In this document: piece after piece, positions 1-8,417 of the stretch
How the letters are laid out: each line of letters starts with the position of its first letter
Numbering within the stretch: the first letter of the stretch is position 1
NCBI RefSeq assembly: GCF_020537505.1
Contig: NZ_JAJBMO010000015.1
Coordinates: 24,523 to 88,522, forward strand
Direction of reading: 5' to 3'
Length of the DNA stretch: 64,000 bases
Origin: Blautia glucerasea
GTDB taxonomy: Bacteria > Bacillota > Clostridia > Lachnospirales > Lachnospiraceae
Program-made: the position numbers and the translations under genes
The notes under the pieces: model-generated
Seen by the model: only the letters and a program-made list of their open reading frames with translations
What the model was told of the DNA's origin: nothing
Database searches by the model: none

Positions 1-66
1 CATGCAAATGCATGATTTCTGTGCATCGCGAAGCGCGTTACTGGTCACGAAGTGAACAGTAACCTG
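1..66. repeat. Two-hairpin palindromic repeat, family A copy 1
   Basis: An ATGCATGATTTCTGTGCATCGCGAAGCG segment (split here only in description) is followed by a hairpin made of GTTACTGGTCAC and GTGAACAGTAAC around GAA. The same unit occurs inverted at 4083-4157 and again near 31893 and 44677, always between genes. It may start upstream of the window. It looks like a REP/BIME-type intergenic element; no transposase is nearby. Confidence 0.75.
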
Positions 67-90
67 CCCCGAATAAACTGGCTCCTTGCT

Positions 91-1098
91 TTAATTAAAA
101 GCTATATTATTAGCAATCTCCTGAACCCTCTCAAGAATCTTCTCCCGCATCTCCGTTATATCCTTAACTTTTACCCTCAGCCCAGCAGCCTCTGCGTGAC
201 CGCCGCCGCCAAATGGCTCCAGCAATTTATTCACATCAAGCCACCCTGGCTTTGACCGAAAAGAGCAATGCCATCTGGTTTCCTCCTCATACATAATAAA
301 CGCCAGTCCGATATCCTCGCAGGCACACAGGATCGGACTCATGGAATGAAGGTCTGCGTAGCTGATATTTTCCTCCATGCTCTCCTGCCGGTTCATACAG
401 ATATACGCCACTTTCCCGTCCAGCACACATTCCACCCGCTGCAATAGTCTGGCTCTTTTTTCCAAAATTTCTAAAGTATCATTATGCATAGTCTCCATCA
501 CATATTCATGCTTCACACCCAATTTCAGCAGTCCGGTCATTGCTTCCATGGTACTGATTCCATTTCGTGTAAAGCAGCCCGTGTCGTGTAAAATTCCCAT
601 ATAAATATAATCAGCTGCCGTAGGACACTCTTCCCTCGCCGCTTTCTGCAGCCTGTCCTGATCAAGCAGATAATAAATATTCTCAGCACACGCCACTGCT
701 TTTTTCGTAATATTAATATCCCCAAATCCCTCATTGGATACATGATGATCGATTACCATAGAAGCTGCCGCGTTTTCATAAAATTCCAGCCCAACCAGCC
801 TTTTCAGCGTCGCTGTATCGCACACGATCACGCCATATCTGCCCTCAGACAGCTCCGGCATTTTGAAAGGAGCAAACACCCGATCCTTCTGAACCATCTT
901 CGCCGCACCCTTATCCATATTTTTCCCCAAATATGGAAAAACTTTATACTGTGGATAATTCACCTTAATATAATGCGCCAGTCCCATAACCGAACCAACT
1001 GCATCCCCATCCGGATTAATATGTCCCATCAAAACCACAGTATCCAGATTTTTCTCTTCCATCAGCTGCATAAATTTCTCTTCAAAATAAATATCCAT
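91..1098 (-). CDS. DHH/DHHA1 phosphoesterase, NrnA-like oligoribonuclease/pAp phosphatase
   Basis: Predicted cytosolic metal-dependent phosphoesterase that degrades very short RNA or DNA oligonucleotides, pAp or cyclic-dinucleotide breakdown products. Seen: motif I GHINPDGDAVGS near residues 25-36, the DHH motif in VIDHHVSN near residue 116, and the C-terminal glycine-rich GGGGHAEAAG of the DHHA1 substrate-binding domain near 298. At 335 aa the length suits the NrnA family. A TTG two codons upstream is possible, but the ATG at 1098 is better spaced from GGGAGA. It is read in the same direction as the GGDEF operon upstream, separated from it by a terminator. DHH proteins share motifs, so the exact substrate (nanoRNA, pAp or pApA) cannot be settled from sequence alone. 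Confidence 0.88.
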   Translation of the reverse strand: MDIYFEEKFMQLMEEKNLDTVVLMGHINPDGDAVGSVMGLAHYIKVNYPQYKVFPYLGKNMDKGAAKMVQKDRVFAPFKMPELSEGRYGVIVCDTATLKRLVGLEFYENAAASMVIDHHVSNEGFGDINITKKAVACAENIYYLLDQDRLQKAAREECPTAADYIYMGILHDTGCFTRNGISTMEAMTGLLKLGVKHEYVMETMHNDTLEILEKRARLLQRVECVLDGKVAYICMNRQESMEENISYADLHSMSPILCACEDIGLAFIMYEEETRWHCSFRSKPGWLDVNKLLEPFGGGGHAEAAGLRVKVKDITEMREKILERVQEIANNIAFN

Positions 1099-1136
1099 AT
1101 TCAAATTTCTCCCATCTGCTATTTTTTGAGAAGAAA

Positions 1137-1170
1137 AGCGAAATCATATCTGTTCCAACATGATTTCGCT
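1137..1170 (-). terminator. Rho-independent terminator after the GGDEF operon remnant
   Basis: Read leftward, an 11-bp perfect stem (AGCGAAATCAT with ATGATTTCGCT) with a 12-nt loop is followed by TTTTCTTCT. It ends the 3854-1176 transcription unit just before the DHH gene. Confidence 0.8.
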
Positions 1171-1175
1171 TTCTA

Positions 1176-1259
1176 TTATTTCTTAACAAACTTCCCAATA
1201 ATCCCAAACAACGCTTCCATATTCAGCGGCTTCGTAATATGCGCATCCAGGTAATACTG
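1176..1259 (-). pseudogene. Remnant of a response-regulator receiver domain (C-terminal end)
   Basis: The leftward frame ending with TAA at 1176-1178 reads YLDAHITKPLNMEALFGI and then IGKFVKK-stop. This is the alpha4-beta5-alpha5 end of a CheY-like receiver: conserved Lys-Pro (TKP), then the alpha5 helix. Nothing upstream in this frame encodes the rest of a receiver. A different frame just upstream reads MNEKLEKVMQRA, which suggests a frameshift as well as a large deletion. The fragment follows the GGDEF gene in the same orientation, so the original operon probably ended with a hybrid kinase or response regulator. Confidence 0.6.
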
Positions 1260-1374
1260 CATTGGCCCGCTGCATGACCTTCTCCAGTTTTTCATTCATT
1301 TCTTTATTCTTTTTTCAATGCAATTCACTTTGCTAACCAGCTTACGGTTCACTGCTAACCGAGTTGGCTACACC

Positions 1375-2826
1375 TTACATTCCCCTCATCTTAAACGCAT
1401 TCTTTCCATTCTGTTTCACCTCATACAAGGCTACATCCGCATTTCTACAAAGAGCCATTACATCTTCTCCCTGCTCTGGGAAAGCCGCACCTCCCGCACT
1501 TGCAGACATCTGAACCTCTTCTCCAGTAGGCAGCGTCAGATGGGAAATCCGCTTCTGGTATTCCGCCATATACTTCTGAACCGCATCCACAGAAAGTTTC
1601 TTCATATAAAGAACAAATTCGTCTCCGCCATACCGCCCAATGATACAATCTTCCGGGAAGCACGCCTTCATAGTCTGGGCAAAATGCTTCAGACAGAAAT
1701 CTCCATTGTTATGTCCATACATATCATTATAGCTTTTGAAATTGTCCACATCAATAAAAATAAACACTCCAGGAGTTTTTTTATTGATTTCCACTTCCAC
1801 TGCCGCCTGGAACGCTCTCCGGTTCATAATTCCAGTGAGCGGATCAAGGGTGGAAAGTCCCATGTAAATCTGCTTATCCCTCTTTTCCAACAATAAAATA
1901 GTCAGCATGTATAAAATCGTGAATCCAACTAAAATGGTTCCATAAATACCACCCCAGATGGAAAAATGCTGGGTAATATCCGAAATGTTCTTGTTCGTCA
2001 GCTGAACAACCACATACCAGCCAGGCATACTGGAAATACTCCTGTAAGAAATAGTAGATTCCTCGCCTCTGATGATTGCGGAAAATCTGCCCTCTCTTTT
2101 CCCGGAACGCATATCTTTTATCCACTGGTTATAGGAATAATCCTCATCATACTGGAAATATCTCTGCTGAAGCAGAAGATTGTTCCAGCTGCCAGCTGTG
2201 TTGGAATTATCGCTGATACAAGTAATAAAATTTTCAGAATCCGCCTTTAAAAGATGAATGCTGATCTTGTCCTGCAGCAGCTCATAATCCCCGAGCTGTC
2301 TGAGTTTTTCGATCATAATAGACACATAAAGATTATGGATCTGTGAAGAATCCTCTACCGGTACAAAAACAGTCATGATCATATTTCCTGTTTCACTGGA
2401 TTGATAAGGATCTGAATTAAATGAGGTATCCAAAGCCAGCGCCAATTCATCCAGCTGATTCTTCTTAATATCAGAAACGGCGCAGTCACTTCCATATATT
2501 TCCCCATTATTCATAATGAATCCTATGTTGCAGAAAGCGGTCCGGTCCAGGTTCTTCTGCAGACGCTGAAGAAGTTTCTCTGGTTCTGCATTTTCCATGG
2601 ATTGGATCATTTTTACATCCTCCTGGGCGTAATTCTGAAGGTACTCCATGGAATCATTCATTTTCTCGGCATACAGGCCAGTAATCAATTCCAGATGCTG
2701 TGTATTAAAGTTTCGTGCAATTCTGCTAAGATGAAAATATGCCGCAACAATAATAGCCAGACAAATTCCCAGGTATAAGATCAGCAGCACTTTTCTTTTT
2801 CTCTTGTTCTTTCTTCGATCTTTCAT
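1375..2826 (-). CDS. Membrane sensor diguanylate cyclase (GGDEF)
   Basis: Predicted membrane enzyme making cyclic di-GMP from GTP. Seen: a basic N-terminus, TM1 about residues 12-32, an extracellular sensor region of about 240 residues (Cache-like by position), TM2 about 290-312, then a GGDEF domain with LDPLTGIMNRRAF and an intact GRYGGDEFVLYM active site. The usual RxxD inhibitory site just before the active site reads FPED, so product inhibition at that site is probably lost. Its ATG overlaps the stop of the sugar-binding lipoprotein by 4 nt (ATGA), implying translational coupling. The pair probably forms a relay in which the lipoprotein presents a ligand to this sensor. No EAL or HD-GYP partner is in the window. 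Confidence 0.9.
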   Translation of the reverse strand: MKDRRKNKRKRKVLLILYLGICLAIIVAAYFHLSRIARNFNTQHLELITGLYAEKMNDSMEYLQNYAQEDVKMIQSMENAEPEKLLQRLQKNLDRTAFCNIGFIMNNGEIYGSDCAVSDIKKNQLDELALALDTSFNSDPYQSSETGNMIMTVFVPVEDSSQIHNLYVSIMIEKLRQLGDYELLQDKISIHLLKADSENFITCISDNSNTAGSWNNLLLQQRYFQYDEDYSYNQWIKDMRSGKREGRFSAIIRGEESTISYRSISSMPGWYVVVQLTNKNISDITQHFSIWGGIYGTILVGFTILYMLTILLLEKRDKQIYMGLSTLDPLTGIMNRRAFQAAVEVEINKKTPGVFIFIDVDNFKSYNDMYGHNNGDFCLKHFAQTMKACFPEDCIIGRYGGDEFVLYMKKLSVDAVQKYMAEYQKRISHLTLPTGEEVQMSASAGGAAFPEQGEDVMALCRNADVALYEVKQNGKNAFKMRGM

Positions 2827-3854
2827 GGGCTATCTTTCTCCATAAGATATTCGGAATCCACCATGGTAACTCCGGTATCAAAATATTTCTGTTCGGATTT
2901 TTCTCCTTTTATAAAGGAATCCAGAGAAAGCATTCCCAGATATCCCATCTGATCCTGCTTTTGAAGCACTGTGACTGCGCGATAATCCGGATTCAGAATC
3001 AACTCCCTGGTTTCATCCGCCAGATCAAATCCAACCAAAGTCACATCCGTTCTTTCTTCCTCCAGAAGAGTGTTCACGATTCCCACTGTAGAGGTATTAT
3101 TGCATCCAAAAATACCTTTTATATTTCCATTTTCCTTCAGCAGCTTCCCGGCATCTGCCTGTGCTTTCTTGATACTTCCCCCATTAATGGGAATATCCTG
3201 TGCAACATCCCATTGCTCCGGGGCATAATTTGTCCAATAGTCCAGGAAGCCAGAAACCCGGTTCACCATGGCCTGTGAAGTATCCGACGACAGCATGATT
3301 CCCACTTCCAATGGGTCCAAAGGGGAATTGCCCGCGTCGTACAGCTGCTCAAGCATTTTCTTAGCAGCCATTTCTCCCGCATCCATATTATCCGTCATGT
3401 AGCAGACATCAAATTCACTGCTGTTAATGGAAGAATCAATCAAAACCAGCGGAATATCCTTGTCCCGGATGTTCTTGCAGCTGTCCATAAGAGAATTGGA
3501 ATTCGCCGGTGCCAGCAGGATCCCATCAGCCCCCTGCTTCACAGCCTCATCCATCAAGCCGATCTGCCCGGAAATGTCCGTCTCATTGTCAATCCCACTC
3601 AGATAAACCCCTTCGTCCATTTCTGCCGCCGCTTCCGTTATCCCATTAATCACTTTTTCCCAGTAAGCGCCGTGATAATTCTTCAAAATAACATAAATTT
3701 TATTTTCGCTCTCTGGATGGGAAATACAGCTATACTCTACGACCGCCGATTCTTCTGCCGTTTCCGCCTCTGTCTTCGAAGCCCCCGAACAGCCTCCCAG
3801 CAGAAAAGACGCCGCCCCGAAGGAAATCAACAAATATGTTCTTATTTTACTCAT
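2823..3854 (-). CDS. Sugar-binding lipoprotein (periplasmic binding protein, RbsB/type 1 family)
   Basis: Exported solute-binding lipoprotein of 343 aa. The signal peptide ends in a lipobox (LLGGC, Cys about 22), so it should be lipid-anchored outside the membrane. The body has the features of the ribose/galactose-binding fold: a YHGAYWEKVINGI opening strand, GADGILLAPANS, IPLVLIDSS, an IFGCNN hinge segment and VTLVGFD. No ABC permease or ATPase gene accompanies it. Instead it is coupled by a 4-nt overlap to a membrane GGDEF sensor, which points to a sensory rather than transport role (inference). Its leader (3855-3960, leftward) has two GTAACTAT copies that could be an operator. Confidence 0.88.
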   Translation of the reverse strand: MSKIRTYLLISFGAASFLLGGCSGASKTEAETAEESAVVEYSCISHPESENKIYVILKNYHGAYWEKVINGITEAAAEMDEGVYLSGIDNETDISGQIGLMDEAVKQGADGILLAPANSNSLMDSCKNIRDKDIPLVLIDSSINSSEFDVCYMTDNMDAGEMAAKKMLEQLYDAGNSPLDPLEVGIMLSSDTSQAMVNRVSGFLDYWTNYAPEQWDVAQDIPINGGSIKKAQADAGKLLKENGNIKGIFGCNNTSTVGIVNTLLEEERTDVTLVGFDLADETRELILNPDYRAVTVLQKQDQMGYLGMLSLDSFIKGEKSEQKYFDTGVTMVDSEYLMEKDSP

Positions 3855-4082
3855 TCGTTTCCCCAGTTACTTATGCTTGATTTGTAACTGTCCAGTACCT
3901 TCATAGTTACACGAAATATTACCTACTGAATAGTTACCTTAATTTACAGATCCAGCACCATCTCAGATCTTTACAAAAACCATAGAACATTAAATAGTCA
4001 CCAGATATTTTGCAATTTTATACATATTTTTGTGTATATGTCATAATTATATGCCCTAGCTGGATAGGCTGTCAATCTGTAT
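3855..4082. other. Intergenic leader of the sugar-binding/GGDEF operon
   Basis: AT-rich stretch between two leftward genes with no credible ORF. On the minus strand it holds repeated GTAACTAT/GTTAC elements about 30 bp apart (around 3864-3940), the likely promoter/operator area of the operon. The remainder up to 4273 is repeat A copy 2 and a terminator. Confidence 0.4.
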
Positions 4083-4157
4083 TCGTTACTGTTCTCTCCG
4101 TGACCAGTAACACACTTCGCGATGCACAGAAATCATGCGCATGCATGATTTCGCGCC
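4083..4157. repeat. Two-hairpin palindromic repeat, family A copy 2 (inverted)
   Basis: Reverse-complement copy of the element at 1-66: GTTACTGTTCTCTCCGTGAC, then CAGTAAC, then CTTCGCGATGCACAGAAATC, then the ATCATGC/GCATGAT hairpin. Copies 1 and 2 bracket the DHH phosphoesterase, GGDEF and sugar-binding genes in opposite orientation. Confidence 0.75.
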
Positions 4158-4210
4158 GAGGTTCTCCCAATCATAAAAACCATCCCTTCTAAGTAATAAA
4201 CTAATCAAAA

Positions 4211-4249
4211 AGCCGCAAAATGCAATTTAATCATCAGCATTTTACGGCT
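4211..4249 (-). terminator. Rho-independent terminator after the DUF3881 gene
   Basis: Read leftward, AGCCGTAAAATGC pairs with GCATTTTGCGGCT (one G-U pair) around a 13-nt loop and is followed by TTTTTGATT. It lies 24 bp past the stop of the upstream gene. Confidence 0.85.
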
Positions 4250-4273
4250 CATATTTCATATAGAGTATTGAAT

Positions 4274-5146
4274 TTAGAAATGCAACTGCCCCTGTAGCCA
4301 GATCAATCCTTTAAACCTGCGACCGACCGCTGGTTCGCCCAGCAGGTCTGCGCAGTTTATGCAGACGTCAAATTGGATATCATTGCAGTCGATGGTCATC
4401 TGGCACAGTTCTTCACCAGTGAGAATGTTCTTAAAATTCACGAAATCCACGATTTCACCCATCACACTGTACTGGTCGCACTCGATTCCGTGAGGCATGA
4501 AGCAGGTATCCACAATTGTCAGCACATCGTCTGTGACAATACGCTCGGAAATCATGGAGTAGGTGTCCATATCCTCCATCGTCAGATCTTCCATGGCCTC
4601 TTCGTCGCCATTTCTGGCGGCTGCAATCAGATTGTTGCGGTTCTTGGTCAGCTCCCGCTCTACCTTCACTGCCTCTTTATCCTTCTGAACCGGGAAAAGG
4701 ATCTTGCCTTCCCTCGCCAGTCCGGTAATGGTCAGCGGCTGTCCTTCCCGCATATTGCCTTTGTACTTCTCAAGCATATATTCAGCAGGGTTCTGAAGAT
4801 AAAAGATCAAGGTCACGCCCAGCCGCATGTCATCGCAGGCACCAGCGTAAGACTCTTTCTCTGCATGTCTTTCCACAATCACATGCTCCTGGCTGGTGAT
4901 CCCTGTGCCGCGAAAAAATGGGAATGTATATTCCACATGAAACTCATTGTCCTCATCATACTGTCCGCAAACTGTGATTCCACAGTCGCAGCCATAATTC
5001 TTGGAATATTGTATAAAAACACCGTCAGGATGATTCTCCACTGCAATTTTTTCATCGTAAGTATTCATCACATCCTGGATAATCTCCTGCATTTCTTTAC
5101 GTGACTTTACCTTAGAAAAGCCAACAGTTCTTAAATAACTGTGCAC
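4274..5146 (-). CDS. DUF3881 family protein
   Basis: A 290-aa soluble protein with no signal peptide or membrane segment. I recognise it as the DUF3881 family that sits near serS in Lachnospiraceae; its biochemical role is unknown. Visible features: MHSYLRTVGFSKVKSRKEM at the N-terminus, a Cys-containing NYGCDCGITVCG segment near residue 52, an acidic middle part and a C-terminal GRRFKGLIWLQGQLHF. The GTG start at 5146 is preceded 5 nt upstream by a strong GGAGGTG. It has its own terminator and is probably transcribed alone or from a promoter in the gap after serS. Confidence 0.7.
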   Translation of the reverse strand: MHSYLRTVGFSKVKSRKEMQEIIQDVMNTYDEKIAVENHPDGVFIQYSKNYGCDCGITVCGQYDEDNEFHVEYTFPFFRGTGITSQEHVIVERHAEKESYAGACDDMRLGVTLIFYLQNPAEYMLEKYKGNMREGQPLTITGLAREGKILFPVQKDKEAVKVERELTKNRNNLIAAARNGDEEAMEDLTMEDMDTYSMISERIVTDDVLTIVDTCFMPHGIECDQYSVMGEIVDFVNFKNILTGEELCQMTIDCNDIQFDVCINCADLLGEPAVGRRFKGLIWLQGQLHF

Positions 5147-5328
5147 ACTATCACCTCCCTGACTGTAGCTTACATGTAATGTTCCAATATCTTATAACAG
5201 CACTTTAAAACAGATTCCAGATAATATTTTATAACTTTTAGTGTTATACATTCATCTAATATCTTTTTCTATTTTTAGTACAAAGTTCAAACAATAGGGC
5301 TTTATACTTTTTTGTTCTATAAGTCCGA

Positions 5329-6621
5329 TTATTTGGACTTTTTCTCGATTTTTGTCATTCCGCCCATGTATGGCTGAAGAGCAACCGGAATATTTACGCT
5401 TCCATCAGCATTCAGGTTGTTCTCAAGGAATGCGATCAGCATTCTTGGCGGAGCAACAACGGTGTTGTTAAGAGTATGAGCAAGATATTTCTTGCCATCT
5501 TTTCCATTTACACGAATTTTCAGACGACGCGCCTGTGCATCACCAAGGTTGGAGCAGCTTCCTACCTCAAAGTATTTCTTCTGTCTTGGGGACCAGGCTT
5601 CAACATCCAGGGATTTCACTTTCAGATCTGCCAGGTCACCAGAGCAGCACTCCAGTGTACGAACCGGAATATCCAGAGAACGGAACAGATCTACTGTGTT
5701 CTGCCACAGTTTGTCAAACCACATTTTGCTATCCTCTGGGTTGCAGACTACGATCATCTCCTGTTTTTCAAACTGATGGATACGGTAAACACCTCTCTCC
5801 TCAAGTCCGTGAGCACCTTTCTCTTTACGGAAGCATGGAGAATAGCTGGTAAGAGTTTTCGGAAGCTCTTCCTCTGGGATAATCTGGTCGATAAATTTAC
5901 CGATCATGGAATGCTCGCTGGTTCCGATCAGGTAAAGATCCTCGCCCTCGATCTTGTACATCATAGCGTCCATCTCAGCAAAGCTCATAACACCTGTAAC
6001 AACGTTGCTTCTGATCATGAAAGGCGGTACACAGTATGTGAAGCCTCTGTTGATCATGAAATCACGTGCATATGCGATAACTGCGGAATGAAGTCTTGCG
6101 ATATCTCCCATCAGATAGTAGAATCCATTACCCGCAACACGTCTTGCGCTGTCAAGATCGATTCCATCGAAAGCTTCCATAATTTCTGTATGATATGGAA
6201 CTTCAAAGTCCGGAACAACCGGCTCACCGAATTTCTCAATCTCGACGTTCTCGCTGTCATCTTTACCGATCGGTACAGACGGATCTATGATGTTCGGGAT
6301 AACCATCATATCTTTCAGAAGCTCTTCTTCAACTTCTTTCTCCCTCTTAGAAAGCTCCTCAATACGCTCACCGGAAGCTGCAACCTGTTTTTTAACTTCC
6401 TCAGCTTCTTCTCTCTTGCCCTGGCCCATAAGAGCACCGATCTGTTTGGAAATTTTATTTCTCTCTGCACGAAGTGCCTCTACTTCCTGTTTGATCTCAC
6501 GGTTCTCTTTATCCAGCTCCAGAACCTTATCAACCAGTTCCAGTTTGCTATCCTGGAATTTGTTGCGGATGTTCTGCTTTACGATCTCCGGATTCTCTCT
6601 CACAAATTTAATATCTAACAT
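5329..6621 (-). CDS. serS: Seryl-tRNA synthetase
   Basis: Charges tRNA-Ser (and tRNA-Sec where present) with serine. The 430-aa protein has the N-terminal coiled-coil arm (about residues 30-105, Lys/Glu-rich heptads) that grips the long variable arm of tRNA-Ser, and then the class II catalytic core. Motif 2 is FRKEKGAHGLEERGVYRIHQ and motif 3 includes NTVVAPPRMLIAFLENNL. The serine-pocket TxE motif reads TSE (GTSEHSM) instead of the common TAE. The ATG at 6621 has AGGAGGA 5 nt upstream. No T-box leader was found between 6622 and 6884, although many Firmicute serS genes have one. Confidence 0.96.
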   Translation of the reverse strand: MLDIKFVRENPEIVKQNIRNKFQDSKLELVDKVLELDKENREIKQEVEALRAERNKISKQIGALMGQGKREEAEEVKKQVAASGERIEELSKREKEVEEELLKDMMVIPNIIDPSVPIGKDDSENVEIEKFGEPVVPDFEVPYHTEIMEAFDGIDLDSARRVAGNGFYYLMGDIARLHSAVIAYARDFMINRGFTYCVPPFMIRSNVVTGVMSFAEMDAMMYKIEGEDLYLIGTSEHSMIGKFIDQIIPEEELPKTLTSYSPCFRKEKGAHGLEERGVYRIHQFEKQEMIVVCNPEDSKMWFDKLWQNTVDLFRSLDIPVRTLECCSGDLADLKVKSLDVEAWSPRQKKYFEVGSCSNLGDAQARRLKIRVNGKDGKKYLAHTLNNTVVAPPRMLIAFLENNLNADGSVNIPVALQPYMGGMTKIEKKSK

Positions 6622-6727
6622 GTCTTCCTCCTGTACTGATACATTTATTAGTAAGTATCTGTTTTATTTTTCCATATTTTGTATTGCTTATTACTGATTT
6701 ATGCTGTAAAAATGGATTGGTTAATCG

Positions 6728-6784
6728 ACGGGTGTTTTCTATAACAATATTGATATTTATTTTTTGTTTTATAACAATATTGTC
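6728..6784. repeat. Direct repeat TATAACAATATTG upstream of serS
   Basis: TTTTCTATAACAATATTG and TTTTATAACAATATTG occur about 33 bp apart in the AT-rich gap upstream of serS. On the serS strand this reads CAATATTGTTATA twice. It could be a pair of operator or promoter elements; nothing proves it. Confidence 0.35.
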
Positions 6785-6884
6785 GTTTTATGTTGAATTT
6801 CGTTAATTTTTCCTCTTTAATAGGTTTTCATTTTCCTTTTCATGTGAAACATTTTCATCAACTCAATTCTCATCAATCACCGGT

Positions 6885-7409
6885 TTACTCATCTTTTTCA
6901 ATATTTTCCAAGCCAAAATTAACAGCTTTTCTTAAGGCTTCCAGTTCTTCCTGACTCAGCATTACATACGATTCTCCCTTTACGATTTCTTTCAGGTAAA
7001 GGAAACAATTGTCTCTGCTGTGTACTGCATTCAGAATAACACCTGAATTGTCCTGATCCAGCAGTGCAAATGCAAAACTAAGTTTACCTCCTACATCATC
7101 GAATGCATCATACTTTTCAACACCATACTTACTGAACATTGTTTCCAGATGGTGTTTAATAAAGCTGATATCATGCTCATGATCCTCTTTTGCCTCGTAA
7201 AGACGGTCAATCTGGGCAAATTTACGAACAAATACTTTTTCAAGAGATTGTGCGTCGCTGCCCTTCATGAACATTTTATACTTACGTTCCAACCGGCTAA
7301 GCCTCATTTTGCTGCTGAATACATTCACCGCCAGAACGATGGTCAGAATCAACAGTAAAATAGTGATGATACCCGGATCAATTCCCAAGCTGTCAAAAAT
7401 ACTGCTCAT
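6885..7409 (-). CDS. DUF4446 family membrane protein
   Basis: A 174-aa protein with one N-terminal transmembrane helix (about residues 13-31), then a basic coiled-coil-prone stretch and a soluble domain containing VGGKLSFAFALLD and LLDQDNSGVILNAVHSRDN. These match the DUF4446 family, commonly found downstream of parAB in clostridia; function unknown. It starts 9 bp after the parB stop and is preceded by AAGGAG, so parA-parB-DUF4446 is very likely one operon and a role linked to chromosome segregation or the division site is plausible (inference). Confidence 0.75.
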   Translation of the reverse strand: MSSIFDSLGIDPGIITILLLILTIVLAVNVFSSKMRLSRLERKYKMFMKGSDAQSLEKVFVRKFAQIDRLYEAKEDHEHDISFIKHHLETMFSKYGVEKYDAFDDVGGKLSFAFALLDQDNSGVILNAVHSRDNCFLYLKEIVKGESYVMLSQEELEALRKAVNFGLENIEKDE

Positions 7410-7418
7410 GCACTCTCC

Positions 7419-8417
7419 TTATCTTATTGACTCAAACAACTCAATGATTCTTTCCAGCTCATCTCTGGAATAATATTCAATTTCAATTTTACCTTTATTG
7501 TTCTTTTTCCTGTGGATGAAAACTCTGGTTCCTACAATTCCCTTCATTTTCTCCTCAAGGCTTTCATAAATCGCATCTTCTGCTGTATTTACCTGTTTTG
7601 GAGTCTTTTTCGGCGGTTCCACAATGTGTTTTACCAGTTTTTCAGTCTCTCGAACGCTTAATTTCTCATCAAAAACCTTCATGGCTACACTGGCCTGCTT
7701 TTCCTTGTCGGTAATCGCAAGAATCGCACGCGCATGTCCAGCAGAAATCATTTCGTCAATCAGCATCTGCTGTACTCTGTCGTCCAGTTTCAGAAGACGA
7801 AGGGAATTGGTAACTGCAGTTCTGCTCTTGGAAACACGTTCTGCAATATTATCCTGTTTCAGCTTAAACTCGTCAATAAGGCGCTTATAAGCCATCGCTT
7901 CTTCAATTGGATTTAAGTCTTCCCGTTGAATGTTTTCAATCAAAGAAATCTCCACAACCTGCTGATCATTAAATTCCTTAATGATTACCGGAACTTCCTT
8001 CAAACCAGCAAGCTTGGCAGCTCTCCATCTTCTCTCACCAGCGATGATCTCGTAATAATCACCTTTGTCTGATACCAGAAGAGGCTGTAAGATACCAAAC
8101 TGCTTGATGGACTCTGATAACTCTACCAAAGCGTCCTCATCAAACTGCTTACGTGGCTGAGTTCTATTTGGCTCAACCTTCGAAATCTTTACAAGCATTT
8201 CGGATTTCTTTGGCTCAGCGGAAGCTGTCTGTGCTGCATTGTTTGTTGGTGTAACAGGTTTCACATCCGAAGCACTTGTCGCAGTTCCAGCTTGTAAAGA
8301 TGAATTGCTTTCTGACGCGACAGGCTTCTGTACAATTTTCTTTTCTGCTGGTTTTACTGACTTTTCTGGAAAAAGAGCATCCAGACCTCTTCCAAGACCT
8401 TTTTTCTTAACGGCCAT
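7419..8417 (-). CDS. parB: Chromosome-partitioning protein ParB (Spo0J), CTPase and parS-binding
   Basis: Binds parS, loads SMC and slides on DNA as a CTP-dependent clamp. The 332 aa show the typical N-terminal MAVKKKGLGRGLDALF (the ParA-stimulating peptide), a low-complexity linker (about 20-70), the CTP-binding motifs GERRWRAAKLAG and ENIQREDLNPIEEA, a helix-turn-helix around AERVSKSRTAVTNSLRLL, and a C-terminal dimerisation domain rich in Lys. Its start overlaps the parA stop by 1 nt (TAATG). Four perfect parS sites lie upstream at 9230-13523, so the binding targets are in the immediate neighbourhood. Confidence 0.97.
   Translation of the reverse strand: MAVKKKGLGRGLDALFPEKSVKPAEKKIVQKPVASESNSSLQAGTATSASDVKPVTPTNNAAQTASAEPKKSEMLVKISKVEPNRTQPRKQFDEDALVELSESIKQFGILQPLLVSDKGDYYEIIAGERRWRAAKLAGLKEVPVIIKEFNDQQVVEISLIENIQREDLNPIEEAMAYKRLIDEFKLKQDNIAERVSKSRTAVTNSLRLLKLDDRVQQMLIDEMISAGHARAILAITDKEKQASVAMKVFDEKLSVRETEKLVKHIVEPPKKTPKQVNTAEDAIYESLEEKMKGIVGTRVFIHRKKNNKGKIEIEYYSRDELERIIELFESIR

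Noticed and set aside
5300..5340. Hairpin AAGTCC/GGACTT at the serS stop codon as a terminator
   Set aside because: It overlaps the stop codon and no T-run follows on the minus strand.
6622..6884. T-box leader upstream of serS
   Set aside because: The conserved T-box sequence and antiterminator were looked for on the minus strand and not found.
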